Positions 16,827-25,670 of a stretch of 64,000 nucleotides of DNA are shown here, one piece after another. A model generated the notes under the pieces. That model did no database searches, was not told the origin of the DNA, and saw only the letters and a list, made by a program, of their open reading frames with translations. Location of the stretch: positions 118,462-182,461 of the forward strand of contig CAXBBS010000004.1 of the NCBI GenBank assembly GCA_963974485.1. The letters are read 5' to 3'. This DNA is from JAALKW01 sp963974485. GTDB lineage: Bacteria > Pseudomonadota > Gammaproteobacteria > Legionellales > Legionellaceae. Numbering within the stretch: the first letter of the stretch is position 1; every line of letters begins with the position of its first letter. The translations under genes and the position numbers were made by a program.

Positions 16827-17549
16827 ATGATTCCGAAGATTCCAAATACGCTGTTTCAAGTATCCACATCAGCTGCGTTAGTGCAGGGTGTCTATCAAGG
16901 ATGTGCTAAATTAAGCGATGTCAAAGCATGCGGAAATTTTGGTCTTGGGACATATGAAGGATTGAATGGCGAGGGGTTAATGCTCGATGGCCAAGTGTAT
17001 CAAGCCTTGAGTGATGGAAGCGTTGTCGAGCCAGATGATGCTTGTAGGGTACCGTTTTGGCTGAGTACACAATTTGTAGCCGATCGTAAGGCCCAATTGG
17101 ATGGAATTACGAGCTGGGATGATCTTTGTTCTCAAGTTAGTCATCACCGTCATTCAGAGAATTTATTTTATGCCATACGCATGGATGGTATTTTTGAGCA
17201 TGTTGATTATCGTGTGGCTTCTCAAGCTTCGCCTGGAACAGACCTTGTATCAGCGACCCGCAAGCAGGCTGAATTTAGGCTCAATCATATCAAAGGAACC
17301 TTGCTTGGGTTTTGGTCTCCTGGGTATGCGGCATCGTTTAATATTCCAGGCTATCACCTGCATTTTCTTTCATTGGATCATAAGCATGCGGGGCATGTGT
17401 TGGATATTTCTGGAAAAAACCTAAAACTTCAGATCATGGATATCAACAAAATGATGCTCACCTTGCCCGAATCCGACATGTTTTTAAAAGCAGATCTATC
17501 GGGTGATCCGACGATGGCCTTGAGCAAAGCTGAAGGTGGTCATCGCTAA
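16827..17549 (+). CDS. budA: Alpha-acetolactate decarboxylase
   Basis: A 240-residue enzyme that converts acetolactate to acetoin. The zinc-binding histidine cluster is visible in GYHLHFLSLDHKHAGHVLD, together with the family features NFGLGTYEGLNGEG and the conserved Glu/Arg region ending near the C-terminus. Length matches the family (~235-260 aa). It is directly behind alsS with a 15 bp gap, a two-gene acetoin operon. No butanediol dehydrogenase is present in the window. Confidence 0.95.
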   Translation: MIPKIPNTLFQVSTSAALVQGVYQGCAKLSDVKACGNFGLGTYEGLNGEGLMLDGQVYQALSDGSVVEPDDACRVPFWLSTQFVADRKAQLDGITSWDDLCSQVSHHRHSENLFYAIRMDGIFEHVDYRVASQASPGTDLVSATRKQAEFRLNHIKGTLLGFWSPGYAASFNIPGYHLHFLSLDHKHAGHVLDISGKNLKLQIMDINKMMLTLPESDMFLKADLSGDPTMALSKAEGGHR

Positions 17550-17559
17550 AACTATCAAA

Positions 17560-18660
17560 TTAAGGTACACAAGGTAGGCATAGTTTGAGTGAAGCGACTT
17601 TTTCTTCTTGCCGCAGCAGTTCTTCTTGTAGCTCGCTAAGCTCATATGTCGGTCTGAATTTTCGGAAAAAACCGTGTCTTAATTGAGTTTGTGATGCTTT
17701 ATGTTCTTTTTCTTTCGTTTGACATGTGTCAATGGCCCGTTTGATGCGATTAATTTTGTGTGTTTTAAAATCAATTTTCTCGTTGATAAAAGCAAAGCTA
17801 CTATCGGTATTACCATGCTTTACGAGAGCTGTGATGGCAGTTTTAAGTTGTTTAATTTTTTCTTCTTCGATTACTGTACCAAAGAATGGCTCTTGGTATT
17901 TGTTGATATACATAACCATCTTTTGAATCAATGCATTAAACGGTTTGATTTCATCCTCATTAAAGTCGGGTGAAAAGCTATCATGCTTATAATGTTTTTT
18001 TAATAACCGATCAATAACGGGTCCATCTTCTTTAAGTGTTAAAGGGGGGCTTGAGAAAAAGCTGGTTTGAAGTTCGTGGCCTAAAAATGTAAACGTATAT
18101 TTTATCAAAGCTTGAAAATGTGGGATGACATAAGGGCTAATTAAAAGGAAAGAGTTAATGCTTGTCGACACAAGATTTAAAAAGTTAATGCTTTGCACCA
18201 ATGTAAAACCGAGTGTCATAGGTGCTGTTGAAAATGCGACTGTGAGTAAAGCTCCAAGAAGAACCAATGATGCAAAAAGCTCAAGGTAGCTAATATTTTT
18301 TGCTATCATTCGATGTGTAAAGTAAATGCAAAAGCCTGCTGCCAGTGAAATATTACCAAGACTAAATAAAATTCCGTGCGACATAAGGTTATCAAGAATA
18401 AGTGCGGGTGTATAAATAGCAGGAATGATAATCGTCGCCAAAACGGATAGGCTTTTGTGAGAAGTGTTAAAAAATTCTTCTCCTTCGTTTTCGCGGCGAC
18501 TGTTTGGAAATCGAGCGGTTTTTTTGACGGTATTCAGAGCAGGAAGCATATAATAGAAGTCATTTAATACATATTGGCTGTATCTAAACATATATTGGCG
18601 TTGCATGTCAATTTTGCTATTTAATAAATTATTTCTTGATGATGCTAAATATTTTACCAA
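17560..18660 (-). CDS. Unknown membrane protein with coiled-coil C-terminus
   Basis: A 366-residue protein that I do not recognise. Residues ~70-200 hold four or so hydrophobic helices (for example SVLATIIIPAIYTPALIL and LELFASLVLLGALLTVAF). The N-terminus is polar and basic. The C-terminal ~150 residues are charged and helical, probably coiled coil (ELSELQEELLRQEEKVA), and end in CLPCVP. The start is uncertain: TTG at 18660 has no clear ribosome binding site, and ATG at 18606 would remove 18 residues. The gene stands alone on the minus strand between the acetoin operon and the L,D-transpeptidase. The layout (internal helices plus a long charged tail) is compatible with a secreted host-membrane effector, but that is speculation. 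Confidence 0.7.
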   Translation of the reverse strand: MVKYLASSRNNLLNSKIDMQRQYMFRYSQYVLNDFYYMLPALNTVKKTARFPNSRRENEGEEFFNTSHKSLSVLATIIIPAIYTPALILDNLMSHGILFSLGNISLAAGFCIYFTHRMIAKNISYLELFASLVLLGALLTVAFSTAPMTLGFTLVQSINFLNLVSTSINSFLLISPYVIPHFQALIKYTFTFLGHELQTSFFSSPPLTLKEDGPVIDRLLKKHYKHDSFSPDFNEDEIKPFNALIQKMVMYINKYQEPFFGTVIEEEKIKQLKTAITALVKHGNTDSSFAFINEKIDFKTHKINRIKRAIDTCQTKEKEHKASQTQLRHGFFRKFRPTYELSELQEELLRQEEKVASLKLCLPCVP

Positions 18661-18701
18661 CCCGGCCGATAATTAAGTTAACCAAAAGGGAGGATTGATT
18701 T

Positions 18702-19259
18702 ATGAATAAAGAACTAATGGTGATTCCGCTGTGTGTTTTAGCTGTTTCTTGTGCTTCGACGACGCGTTCGGTTCCAATTGTAGATGATGCGGGACATACC
18801 CATTATACGATGGCGCATGACCTTGATACCCGAGGCTCACATGCGTTCCCAGACAAACGACAGGCGACCGGTCGAAAAGTATTTATTTTCGATCCGAAAG
18901 CAACCGCTTGGGGTGCGTATGATGCTCAAGGTAATCTGGTTAAAACCGGTGCTGCATCAGGTGGTAAGGATTTTTGTGAAGACGTGGGTCGTCCTTGTAA
19001 AACTGTCACCGGAACCTACAGTGTTTACTCTAAAAAAGGTGAAGATTGTAAGTCTGGTAAATATCCAATTGAAACCGGAGGTGGTGCGCGTATGCCGTAC
19101 TGCATGCATTTCCACAAAGGCTATTCTATCCATGCTGCGTATGAAGTACCTAACTATAATGCCAGTCATGGTTGTGTTCGGGTACTACCAAGTGCTGCTA
19201 AATGGCTTAATGAGAATTTCATGAACGTCGGTACCACGGTAGTTGTGAAGCCTTATTAG
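18702..19259 (+). CDS. L,D-transpeptidase lipoprotein (YkuD domain)
   Basis: A 185-residue exported protein. The signal peptide ends in a lipobox-like LAVSC (Cys17), so it is probably lipid-anchored. The YkuD catalytic motif is present as HAAYEV...NASHGCVRV, with the nucleophilic Cys in SHGC. Such enzymes cross-link meso-Dap residues of peptidoglycan (3-3 bonds) or attach lipoproteins to it. No LysM or other substrate-binding domain is visible. A GGGAGG-like ribosome binding site precedes the ATG, and a clear terminator follows at 19276. Confidence 0.88.
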   Translation: MNKELMVIPLCVLAVSCASTTRSVPIVDDAGHTHYTMAHDLDTRGSHAFPDKRQATGRKVFIFDPKATAWGAYDAQGNLVKTGAASGGKDFCEDVGRPCKTVTGTYSVYSKKGEDCKSGKYPIETGGGARMPYCMHFHKGYSIHAAYEVPNYNASHGCVRVLPSAAKWLNENFMNVGTTVVVKPY

Positions 19260-19275
19260 TTTTAATTATGTTCAG

Positions 19276-19304
19276 AGCCCCATGATATTTTATGGGGCTT
19301 TTTA
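19276..19304 (+). terminator. Rho-independent terminator after the L,D-transpeptidase gene
   Basis: Perfect 8 bp arms AGCCCCAT (19276-19283) and ATGGGGCT (19292-19299) with an 8 nt loop, followed by a T-rich run. It lies 17 bp after the stop codon. Confidence 0.9.
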
Positions 19305-19340
19305 TCATCGTATTGTTTTTATTAAACAAACAGGTGGCGT

Positions 19341-19946
19341 ATGGTTAACAAAAAGAAACAAGAGCGGTTGACTAAAGAATTTCTCGTTATTCTAGATAAA
19401 GCTCAAGCTATTTGCGAAGTATGCCACGGGGAGTATTCTAAACTGGATAATCAAAACGTGCCAACGCCGAAGCCTCTTTTTATGTGTATGAAGCGTAACC
19501 AGGACCTATACAAGCTTATTAATGAAACTAGTCGAGAATTAGGTGGCGCCTTCGATGATAAGGCTATTCAAACATTTCAATCAGGTTTAGATGAAATTTT
19601 TGCTAATATTTCGGAAGAGAGCGGCCTTCATCAAAAGACGGATGTGGTGTCAAAACATCTTTCAGTATACGCGAAATTTGAAATGGAAGTCATCAATGCT
19701 CTTCGTCGATTTTGCCAAGGTTTTGAAGCGATATTTGCGGGAGATAAATTAGAGCAAGGTGATATGGGTTTGAATATATCGCGCTCGAATCTCGCAACAG
19801 CGGGCCTCTCCCAATTCCTTCCTCGTCCAATGAAGTCGCTCAATGATGCGAAGGAAGCACTAGATGATATTAGCACGAGGTTAAATGAGTGCATTGAATT
19901 GAATAATAGAGAAGAAGACGAAGATAGCTACAGGTTTAATGATTAA
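19341..19946 (+). CDS. Hypothetical helical cytoplasmic protein
   Basis: A 201-residue protein predicted to be almost all alpha-helix, without signal peptide or membrane segment. I do not recognise its family. It contains a CEVCH stretch near residue 28, but with no export signal this is unlikely to be a haem site; a metal-binding use is possible. It has its own GGTGG-like ribosome binding site after the terminator at 19276, so it starts a new unit. The N-terminal Lys-rich start and acidic C-terminal tail (REEDEDSYRFND) are notable. Function unknown. Confidence 0.65.
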   Translation: MVNKKKQERLTKEFLVILDKAQAICEVCHGEYSKLDNQNVPTPKPLFMCMKRNQDLYKLINETSRELGGAFDDKAIQTFQSGLDEIFANISEESGLHQKTDVVSKHLSVYAKFEMEVINALRRFCQGFEAIFAGDKLEQGDMGLNISRSNLATAGLSQFLPRPMKSLNDAKEALDDISTRLNECIELNNREEDEDSYRFND

Positions 19947-20032
19947 GTTTTGTGTGTGCTTTAATCATGATTTAACGTAGAATAAAAAATATCTCAGCAA
20001 GGCAGCAAGGTTCTAAGCACAGGGGTTGTGCA

Positions 20033-21331
20033 ATGTTCATGCGTTATAGAAAAATTCTTATATTTTATGCTCTAGCAATCTTAGTCGGCATGCTAACGGG
20101 ATTTATTGGCGCTGCTTTTCAATTATGTATCGAGTTACTCGGCAAGGGATTTGCTCAAAGCTATGCTTATGTAAGTGCTTGGGGGCTATCTAAATCTATC
20201 ATATCTGCTTTAACCTCGCTTATTTTAGTGTTACTCACGTGGTTTTTTGTCAGGCGTGTTGCACCTGAAGCGGCGGGCAGTGGTGTTCAAGAAATAGAAG
20301 GCGCCTTGATGCATAAGCGTCCGGTGCGTTGGATGCGCGTGTTGCCTGTGAAATTTTTAGGTGGTGTATTGTCTATTACAAGCGGTATGGTGCTAGGGCG
20401 TGAAGGCCCGACCATTCAAATGGGGGGTAACTTAGGTGAAGCGATAGGAGCAGGTGCTAAACTAAGCCGTAAACGTCGAGATGCCTTGATTGCTTCGGGC
20501 GCGGGTGCCGGGCTTGCCGCCGCGTTTAATGCGCCGCTTGCAGGTGTTTTATTTGTGATGGAAGAAATGCGAGAAGCGTATCCCCTTTCTTTTTTGCATT
20601 TTAAAACCGTAGCGCTGAGCTGTGTTGCGTCCACGTTCGTGTTGCAATCGATGATGGGCACCAAGCCCTCAATCGTGATGGAAGTATTTGAAGCTCCGGG
20701 TTTGAACTCACTATGGATATTCTTTATTTTTGGCTTAATCGTCGGTTTTGCTGGGATTGTGTTTAATCGCATTCTAATGGCTGTGTTGTCTTGGATGGAT
20801 CGTCAAAAATTTAGCACGCGCGTTGTATATGTTGCAAGTGTTGCGGTTTCGGTTGGCATTTTGACATCGGTATGGCCTAACGCAGTAGGAGGCGGATATC
20901 ACATTATTGCTCAATCATTGACATTTACACCAGGTTTGATGATGCTTTTAGCACTGCTTGTAATTCGTTTTGTCATGACCATGCTTTGTTACGGAACCGG
21001 AGTTCCGGGTGGTGTTTTTGCACCCATGCTTGCTCTAGGAACCCTTTTAGGGCTTACTGTCGCGATGATATTTGAATATTTTTTACCTGGTGTTGCGCTT
21101 CATCCAGGTATGCTTGCTGTTGCTGGTATGGGCGCGCTTTTTTCGGCCGCTGTTCGAGCGCCTATCACAGGGATTGTTTTGGTGGTTGAAATGACGCAAA
21201 ATTATGCGATGATTTTACCCTTGATGATCGCGTGTTTGACGGCAACAACCGTGGTGCAATTAGCCGGTGTTCCACCGATTTATACCCAGTTGTTGCGACG
21301 TACGCTCAATAATGCTCACCATCATCAATAA
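20033..21331 (+). CDS. clcA: ClC-type chloride/proton exchanger
   Basis: A 432-residue polytopic protein with the three ClC anion-selectivity signatures: GSGVQE (variant of GSGIP), GREGPTIQMG with the gating glutamate, and GVPGGVFAPML (GxFxP). About 10-12 membrane helices are visible. E. coli ClcA exchanges two chloride ions for one proton and supports extreme acid resistance, which would fit with the acid-coping acetoin pathway and the antiporter-type permease in this window (inference). Start is Met at 20033 or Met at 20039. Ends 9 bp before the next unit's possible start region. Confidence 0.92.
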   Translation: MFMRYRKILIFYALAILVGMLTGFIGAAFQLCIELLGKGFAQSYAYVSAWGLSKSIISALTSLILVLLTWFFVRRVAPEAAGSGVQEIEGALMHKRPVRWMRVLPVKFLGGVLSITSGMVLGREGPTIQMGGNLGEAIGAGAKLSRKRRDALIASGAGAGLAAAFNAPLAGVLFVMEEMREAYPLSFLHFKTVALSCVASTFVLQSMMGTKPSIVMEVFEAPGLNSLWIFFIFGLIVGFAGIVFNRILMAVLSWMDRQKFSTRVVYVASVAVSVGILTSVWPNAVGGGYHIIAQSLTFTPGLMMLLALLVIRFVMTMLCYGTGVPGGVFAPMLALGTLLGLTVAMIFEYFLPGVALHPGMLAVAGMGALFSAAVRAPITGIVLVVEMTQNYAMILPLMIACLTATTVVQLAGVPPIYTQLLRRTLNNAHHHQ

Positions 21332-21352
21332 ACATAATATTTGGGAGACTAT

Positions 21353-22255
21353 GTGAAATCGTTGTTACCTGCGGTACTTAAAAGAAATAAAAATAACGAA
21401 TCAACACGTGAAGCACCTGAGTATAGGGCAAGACATGCTGTTTATTTGGCGTTTTTTTCGAGTAAATTATACGTTGATGTGGTCAGGCGTTGGCGGGGCT
21501 TAGGCATATTGTATTTTTTTATTATGCTTTCAATCTTAACGATTCCTCATGCTATTCAGCTTATGTGGTCGTTGAATCGAGTCATAGAAACAAAAGTATT
21601 AACGCCTCTGAGAAGCTTGCCGCCACTTTCTATTCGTTCGGGCGAAGTGGTGTTCTCTGAAAAAATGCCTTATTTAATTAAAAATAAACAAGGTGAGGTT
21701 ATCAGTATTATTGATACCGAGGGAGAGATTAAGCAATTACCCGAACCGCGCTATCCTTTGGCCTCCATTTTAGTAACCAAACATGATATGCATCTTGATT
21801 TTAGGATATTAGATTTTTTATTTACGGAACAAGAAAAAAAGACTGAAAACCAAGACATGGTTATTCCCTGGGAATCACTCGACAATGAAGATTTTTGGGT
21901 TACAGCATGGCTTGATACGCTGCATATAAACGCTTTCAAAAATCTATTGTTTATTGCTCTTTATCCGATCGTTGTATCGCTTAACGCTTCTGTGTTTATG
22001 ACGATCTTATTATCCATGGTGCTTTTTGCTCAATTTATAGCACGCATGGCGTTTAAGGTAAGGCTTTCTTTTCTTGAGTCATCACGCCTTCTTTTTGTAG
22101 CTGCTACACCCGTTGCTGCTATTTGCTCGGTATTGGTGTTGTTTAATCTCGTTTTTCCAGGTAAAGCGATTGTTTATATCGCGTTGTTAGCATTATATTT
22201 TAGCTTTGGCGTGATTGCGTATCGACGCTCGAGTCGAATGATTGCTATTCGATGA
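21353..22255 (+). CDS. DUF1189-like membrane protein
   Basis: A 300-residue protein with an N-terminal amphipathic segment, a first membrane helix (about residues 50-75), a large extracytoplasmic domain (about 75-200) and four C-terminal helices. The early stretch DVVRRWRGLGILYFF is like the start of DUF1189 proteins. A GTG start at 21353 is chosen because GGGAG at 21343-21347 is 5 bp upstream; an in-frame TTG at 21341 overlaps that site. It overlaps the following hydrolase gene by 4 bp (ATGA). Function unknown; possibly a membrane-stress or cell-envelope protein. Confidence 0.7.
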   Translation: MKSLLPAVLKRNKNNESTREAPEYRARHAVYLAFFSSKLYVDVVRRWRGLGILYFFIMLSILTIPHAIQLMWSLNRVIETKVLTPLRSLPPLSIRSGEVVFSEKMPYLIKNKQGEVISIIDTEGEIKQLPEPRYPLASILVTKHDMHLDFRILDFLFTEQEKKTENQDMVIPWESLDNEDFWVTAWLDTLHINAFKNLLFIALYPIVVSLNASVFMTILLSMVLFAQFIARMAFKVRLSFLESSRLLFVAATPVAAICSVLVLFNLVFPGKAIVYIALLALYFSFGVIAYRRSSRMIAIR

Positions 22256-23073
22256 GTGAGGCCTTGGTGAAACTAATCAAGCCTAAACTTCATTTTTCAC
22301 ATGGGAATGGGTTTCCCTCACCGTGTTATCGACAAATACTTACGGCACTCGCGCCATATTTTGAGTGTGTTTATATTGATAAAGTTGGGCATGCTCCTGA
22401 ATATCCTATTTTAGATAACTGGGAAGCGCTGACGGATGAAGTGATCGCAAGTATACGTAGGCAATCAGATGGGCCTGTGATAGCGGTGGGGCACTCACTT
22501 GGTGGGGTATTAAATATATTTGCTGCGCTAAAACAGCCTGAGTTGTTCCAAGCCGTTATTTTACTTGATTCGCCTTTATTAAGTCGAATGAGGCAGCGGG
22601 GGCTTCATCTCTCAAAAAAATTAGGTTTTATTGATAAAATCACACCCGCACGACGCACGCAAGGTCGACGATGTCATTGGCCCTCACGTGACGCAGCGTT
22701 TAAGTATTTAAAACGCCGTGAGCTTTTTAAGCATGTAACCGAGGCGTGTTTAAACGATTATATTGATTATGGAATGACACAGGATGCCTCGGGCTATACC
22801 TTGCGTTTTGACTCAGAGGTTGAATATCAAATCTATCGCACGATGCCGCACTCGTTGGCGGCTTATCCGAAAAATCTACATGTCCCGAGTGCTTTAATCT
22901 ATGGCTCTGATAGTGATGTGATTCATGCAGCCGATCGTCGTCATATGAAACAACGCTACGGTATTTCATCGTTTAAAATAGAAGGGACGCACATGTTTCC
23001 ATTTGAGCATCCCAAGGCTACAGCTCTGCTTATTCTGAAAGTAATGTCCTATTTACAAAAAACCAAGGAATAA
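22252..23073 (+). CDS. Alpha/beta hydrolase
   Basis: A 273-residue alpha/beta hydrolase. The nucleophile elbow is AVGHSLGGVLN (Ser82), the oxyanion region FSHGNGFPSPCY is near the N-terminus, and the C-terminal histidine is in EGTHMFPFEHP with an upstream Asp in YGSDSDVI. Substrate unknown; closest in style to esterase/thioesterase-like or lysophospholipase-like hydrolases. It starts within the stop codon of the DUF1189 gene. Its last 44 bp overlap the convergent permease gene. Confidence 0.85.
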   Translation: MSEALVKLIKPKLHFSHGNGFPSPCYRQILTALAPYFECVYIDKVGHAPEYPILDNWEALTDEVIASIRRQSDGPVIAVGHSLGGVLNIFAALKQPELFQAVILLDSPLLSRMRQRGLHLSKKLGFIDKITPARRTQGRRCHWPSRDAAFKYLKRRELFKHVTEACLNDYIDYGMTQDASGYTLRFDSEVEYQIYRTMPHSLAAYPKNLHVPSALIYGSDSDVIHAADRRHMKQRYGISSFKIEGTHMFPFEHPKATALLILKVMSYLQKTKE

Positions 23074-24412
23074 TCGTAAAAAAAAGTAAGCCACCTATCA
23101 AGAAGCCTTCAAATAAAGCAACGTTGTTAATGTGAATTTGTGTTGGCGGAACAAAGCCAATCAGTATGGTTGCAACACAGCAGATAATTCCTGTACCGGC
23201 AACAAGCCACACGCCTATCATTCCCCCTGGAATGCGATAAGCACCGCGTTGGTTGGGTTTGCTGTAACGTAGTTTAATCACTGCCGCAAACATAAAGATA
23301 TAGACCAAAAGCGCCATTTGAGCAGACATCGCGCTGAGCATCCAGTAGGCTACGTTGATTGTTTTAAAAAGCACAAAAACACTGGTGAAGCATGTAAAAA
23401 TAACGGCTTGCGCAATTAAAATGGTCGTGGGTGTATTATGTTTATTGGTTCTTGTGAATGCCTGTGGAATGCAGCCATCACGGGCTGCTACGAGTAGGCC
23501 TTTTGTGGGGCCAATAATCCACGCGGAAATACCGCTGACGGCACCCAGTACAATGAGAACGGCCACAACAGGGGTTAACCAGGCTAAATTATAAGCCTTA
23601 AAGAAAATGGCATAGGCGTCAATTAAGCCCGATACCATACTAAGTGATTGCGCTGGAACAACCATGACGATGGCAAGCGAGCCAAGCACAAGTGTCAATA
23701 AAATAATCAATGTTGAGTAGAGCAGAGCACGTGGGTAATCGCGCTGAGGGTTCTTAACTTCTTCGGCGTGGACTGCGGACATTTCTATGCCAAGCAACCC
23801 AAAAACTACAGCAGAAAAAAGAGATAAATTACCTAAAGACCTAAAATCAGGTAACCAGCTTGCAGTGATATCTGTTGCGAGTGGGCGGCCTTGAATAAAC
23901 CAAAAAAGGCCCAAGCCTGCGATCACACACATCGGAAAAATAGTGCCGAAACAGGCCCCTAGCATATCTACAAAGCCTGAAATCTTCATGCCAAAGCAAT
24001 TAAGCAGGGTGAAAATCCAAAAAAGTCCAATCATCGTTGTGAGCAAATAGACTTTATGGTTGGCTAAGTTCGGATCAAATAAATAAGCAAGTGTGGCGGC
24101 AACAAAGGCCATGATGGTAGGGTACCAGACAATGTTATAACTCCATTGTAGCCAGATGGTCAGGAAGGCGACGCGTCGCCCAAAAGCCTCACGCACCCAA
24201 ATATAAATACCTCCGGTGCTTGGGTAGGCGGTCGCGAGTTCTGCGGCAACAAGTGCGACGGGAATAAAAAAAACAAGGGCAGCAAAGGCGTAATAGGTAA
24301 CCAGAGAAAAACCGAGTTGTGCTGAAATAGGTAGTGTACGCAAGCTATCAATGGCTATTACGTTAATCATAACCAGCGAAAAAACACTTAAAACACGCTT
24401 AGAAGCAGACAC
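23030..24412 (-). CDS. APC-family amino acid permease, antiporter-like
   Basis: A 460-residue protein with about 12 predicted membrane helices of the APC superfamily. The first helix region (MINVIAIDSLRTLP) and the AYPSTGGIYIWVREAFG stretch after helix 2 are typical for the GadC/YjeM-like glutamate:GABA antiporter group. It probably imports an amino acid, perhaps by exchange with a decarboxylation product. No decarboxylase gene is nearby, so the substrate remains open. The 3' end overlaps the convergent hydrolase gene by 44 bp. Confidence 0.85.
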   Translation of the reverse strand: MSASKRVLSVFSLVMINVIAIDSLRTLPISAQLGFSLVTYYAFAALVFFIPVALVAAELATAYPSTGGIYIWVREAFGRRVAFLTIWLQWSYNIVWYPTIMAFVAATLAYLFDPNLANHKVYLLTTMIGLFWIFTLLNCFGMKISGFVDMLGACFGTIFPMCVIAGLGLFWFIQGRPLATDITASWLPDFRSLGNLSLFSAVVFGLLGIEMSAVHAEEVKNPQRDYPRALLYSTLIILLTLVLGSLAIVMVVPAQSLSMVSGLIDAYAIFFKAYNLAWLTPVVAVLIVLGAVSGISAWIIGPTKGLLVAARDGCIPQAFTRTNKHNTPTTILIAQAVIFTCFTSVFVLFKTINVAYWMLSAMSAQMALLVYIFMFAAVIKLRYSKPNQRGAYRIPGGMIGVWLVAGTGIICCVATILIGFVPPTQIHINNVALFEGFLIGGLLFFTIIPWFFVNRTLLSE

Positions 24413-24527
24413 AATGAGTTCCTAGTAACACATAAAAAAGAAGCCCACAAATTATCAGATTGAGTATTTAAAAGCAATGGAGGCGTGTTAAACTCTGTGG
24501 TCTTTATAGCTTAGTAATAGCATTATT

Positions 24528-25670
24528 TTGAATGTGATCTCGCCTTTTATATTATTTGAAAATAGACGCCTGCTTGATGCCCCTTACGCAGGTTTGTTGT
24601 TTTCTGAACCATGCGATGAAGTGGTGTGTTGGCATGCCTCTATGCTTAATGCAAGTTTAGCGCGCGTGGATGCATTAAGACATCAAGGCTATTATTTGGC
24701 CGGGTGCTTAAGTTATGAAGCGGGTTATGCGCTACGTGGGCTTACGGCATTCTCAAAAGATGCGCATGCTTTTCCGTTGTTGCATTTTTTTGCGTTTAAA
24801 TTACCTCAAAAATTAACATCTTCAGCTATTAACCAGCAATTGGGTGATGCTCAGGTGTTGGTTAATCAAATTAAATTAAATATAAGTGCCGCGGCCTACG
24901 GTAAAGCGTTTAATCAAATAAAGCAGCATATTTATAGGGGGGATACCTACCAGGTTAATTTCACCGCCAAATATAAATTTAATTTTGAAGGCCCTACTCA
25001 TGGGTTGTATAGGCAATTGCGCGCACGTCAAAACGTAGCTTATTCTGCTTTGATGTACATGCCAGGGTATGAGATTTTATCGCTTTCGCCAGAATTGTTT
25101 TTTTCAAAAATTAACACAACCCTGCGTGCCAAACCGATGAAAGGCACGATGCCCCGAGGTGTTGATACGGCAACTGATGTAGCAAATTATGAGTTTTTAA
25201 AAACCGATCCTAAATCTATGGCTGAAAATACCATGATTGTGGACTTGTTACGCAATGACATATCCGCGATTTCAAAGCCTGGTTCAGTGCAGGTTTCTCG
25301 GTTATTAGAGGTTGAAAGTTATGAAACCGTTCATCAAATGACGTCCTGCATTCAAAGCGAGGTTGAGCGTGAACTGCCGTTTTCGACTATTATACAACAC
25401 TTATTTCCGTGCGGGTCGATTACGGGCGCGCCCAAACGGCGTACGATGGAAATTATTCGTGATTTAGAAATTGAACCTCGGCATATTTATACCGGCGCAA
25501 TCGGTTATATCACACCTGAAAATAACATGTGTTTTAACGTGCCGATTCGAACGCTATTATGCCGTGGATCCCAAGGTGAGTTGGGTGTAGGTGGTGGTAT
25601 TGTTCATGACTCTACCGAACAAGCTGAATTCGAAGAAATGCAACTCAAAGCTCGATTTTTTACATCATGA
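24528..25670 (+). CDS. pabB: Aminodeoxychorismate synthase component I
   Basis: A 380-residue chorismate-binding enzyme that uses ammonia from the glutaminase partner to make 4-amino-4-deoxychorismate for folate. Visible core motifs are KPMKGTMPRG, the catalytic PCGSITGAPKRRTMEII and the C-terminal GELGVGGGIVHDS. TrpE would normally be longer, and the PabB-type lysine motif is present. The start is uncertain: TTG at 24528 or GTG at 24534, both without a good ribosome binding site. It overlaps the glutaminase gene by 4 bp (ATGA). No pabC lyase is in the window. Confidence 0.88.
   Translation: MNVISPFILFENRRLLDAPYAGLLFSEPCDEVVCWHASMLNASLARVDALRHQGYYLAGCLSYEAGYALRGLTAFSKDAHAFPLLHFFAFKLPQKLTSSAINQQLGDAQVLVNQIKLNISAAAYGKAFNQIKQHIYRGDTYQVNFTAKYKFNFEGPTHGLYRQLRARQNVAYSALMYMPGYEILSLSPELFFSKINTTLRAKPMKGTMPRGVDTATDVANYEFLKTDPKSMAENTMIVDLLRNDISAISKPGSVQVSRLLEVESYETVHQMTSCIQSEVERELPFSTIIQHLFPCGSITGAPKRRTMEIIRDLEIEPRHIYTGAIGYITPENNMCFNVPIRTLLCRGSQGELGVGGGIVHDSTEQAEFEEMQLKARFFTS

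Noticed and set aside
19400..19440. CEVCH motif in the 19341 gene, which looks like a c-type haem site
   Set aside because: The protein has no signal peptide and is predicted soluble and cytoplasmic, where haem c is not attached.
20416..20772. Long open frame antisense to the ClC exchanger gene
   Set aside because: It mirrors a strongly conserved transporter, has no ribosome binding site, and its composition is that of an antisense shadow.
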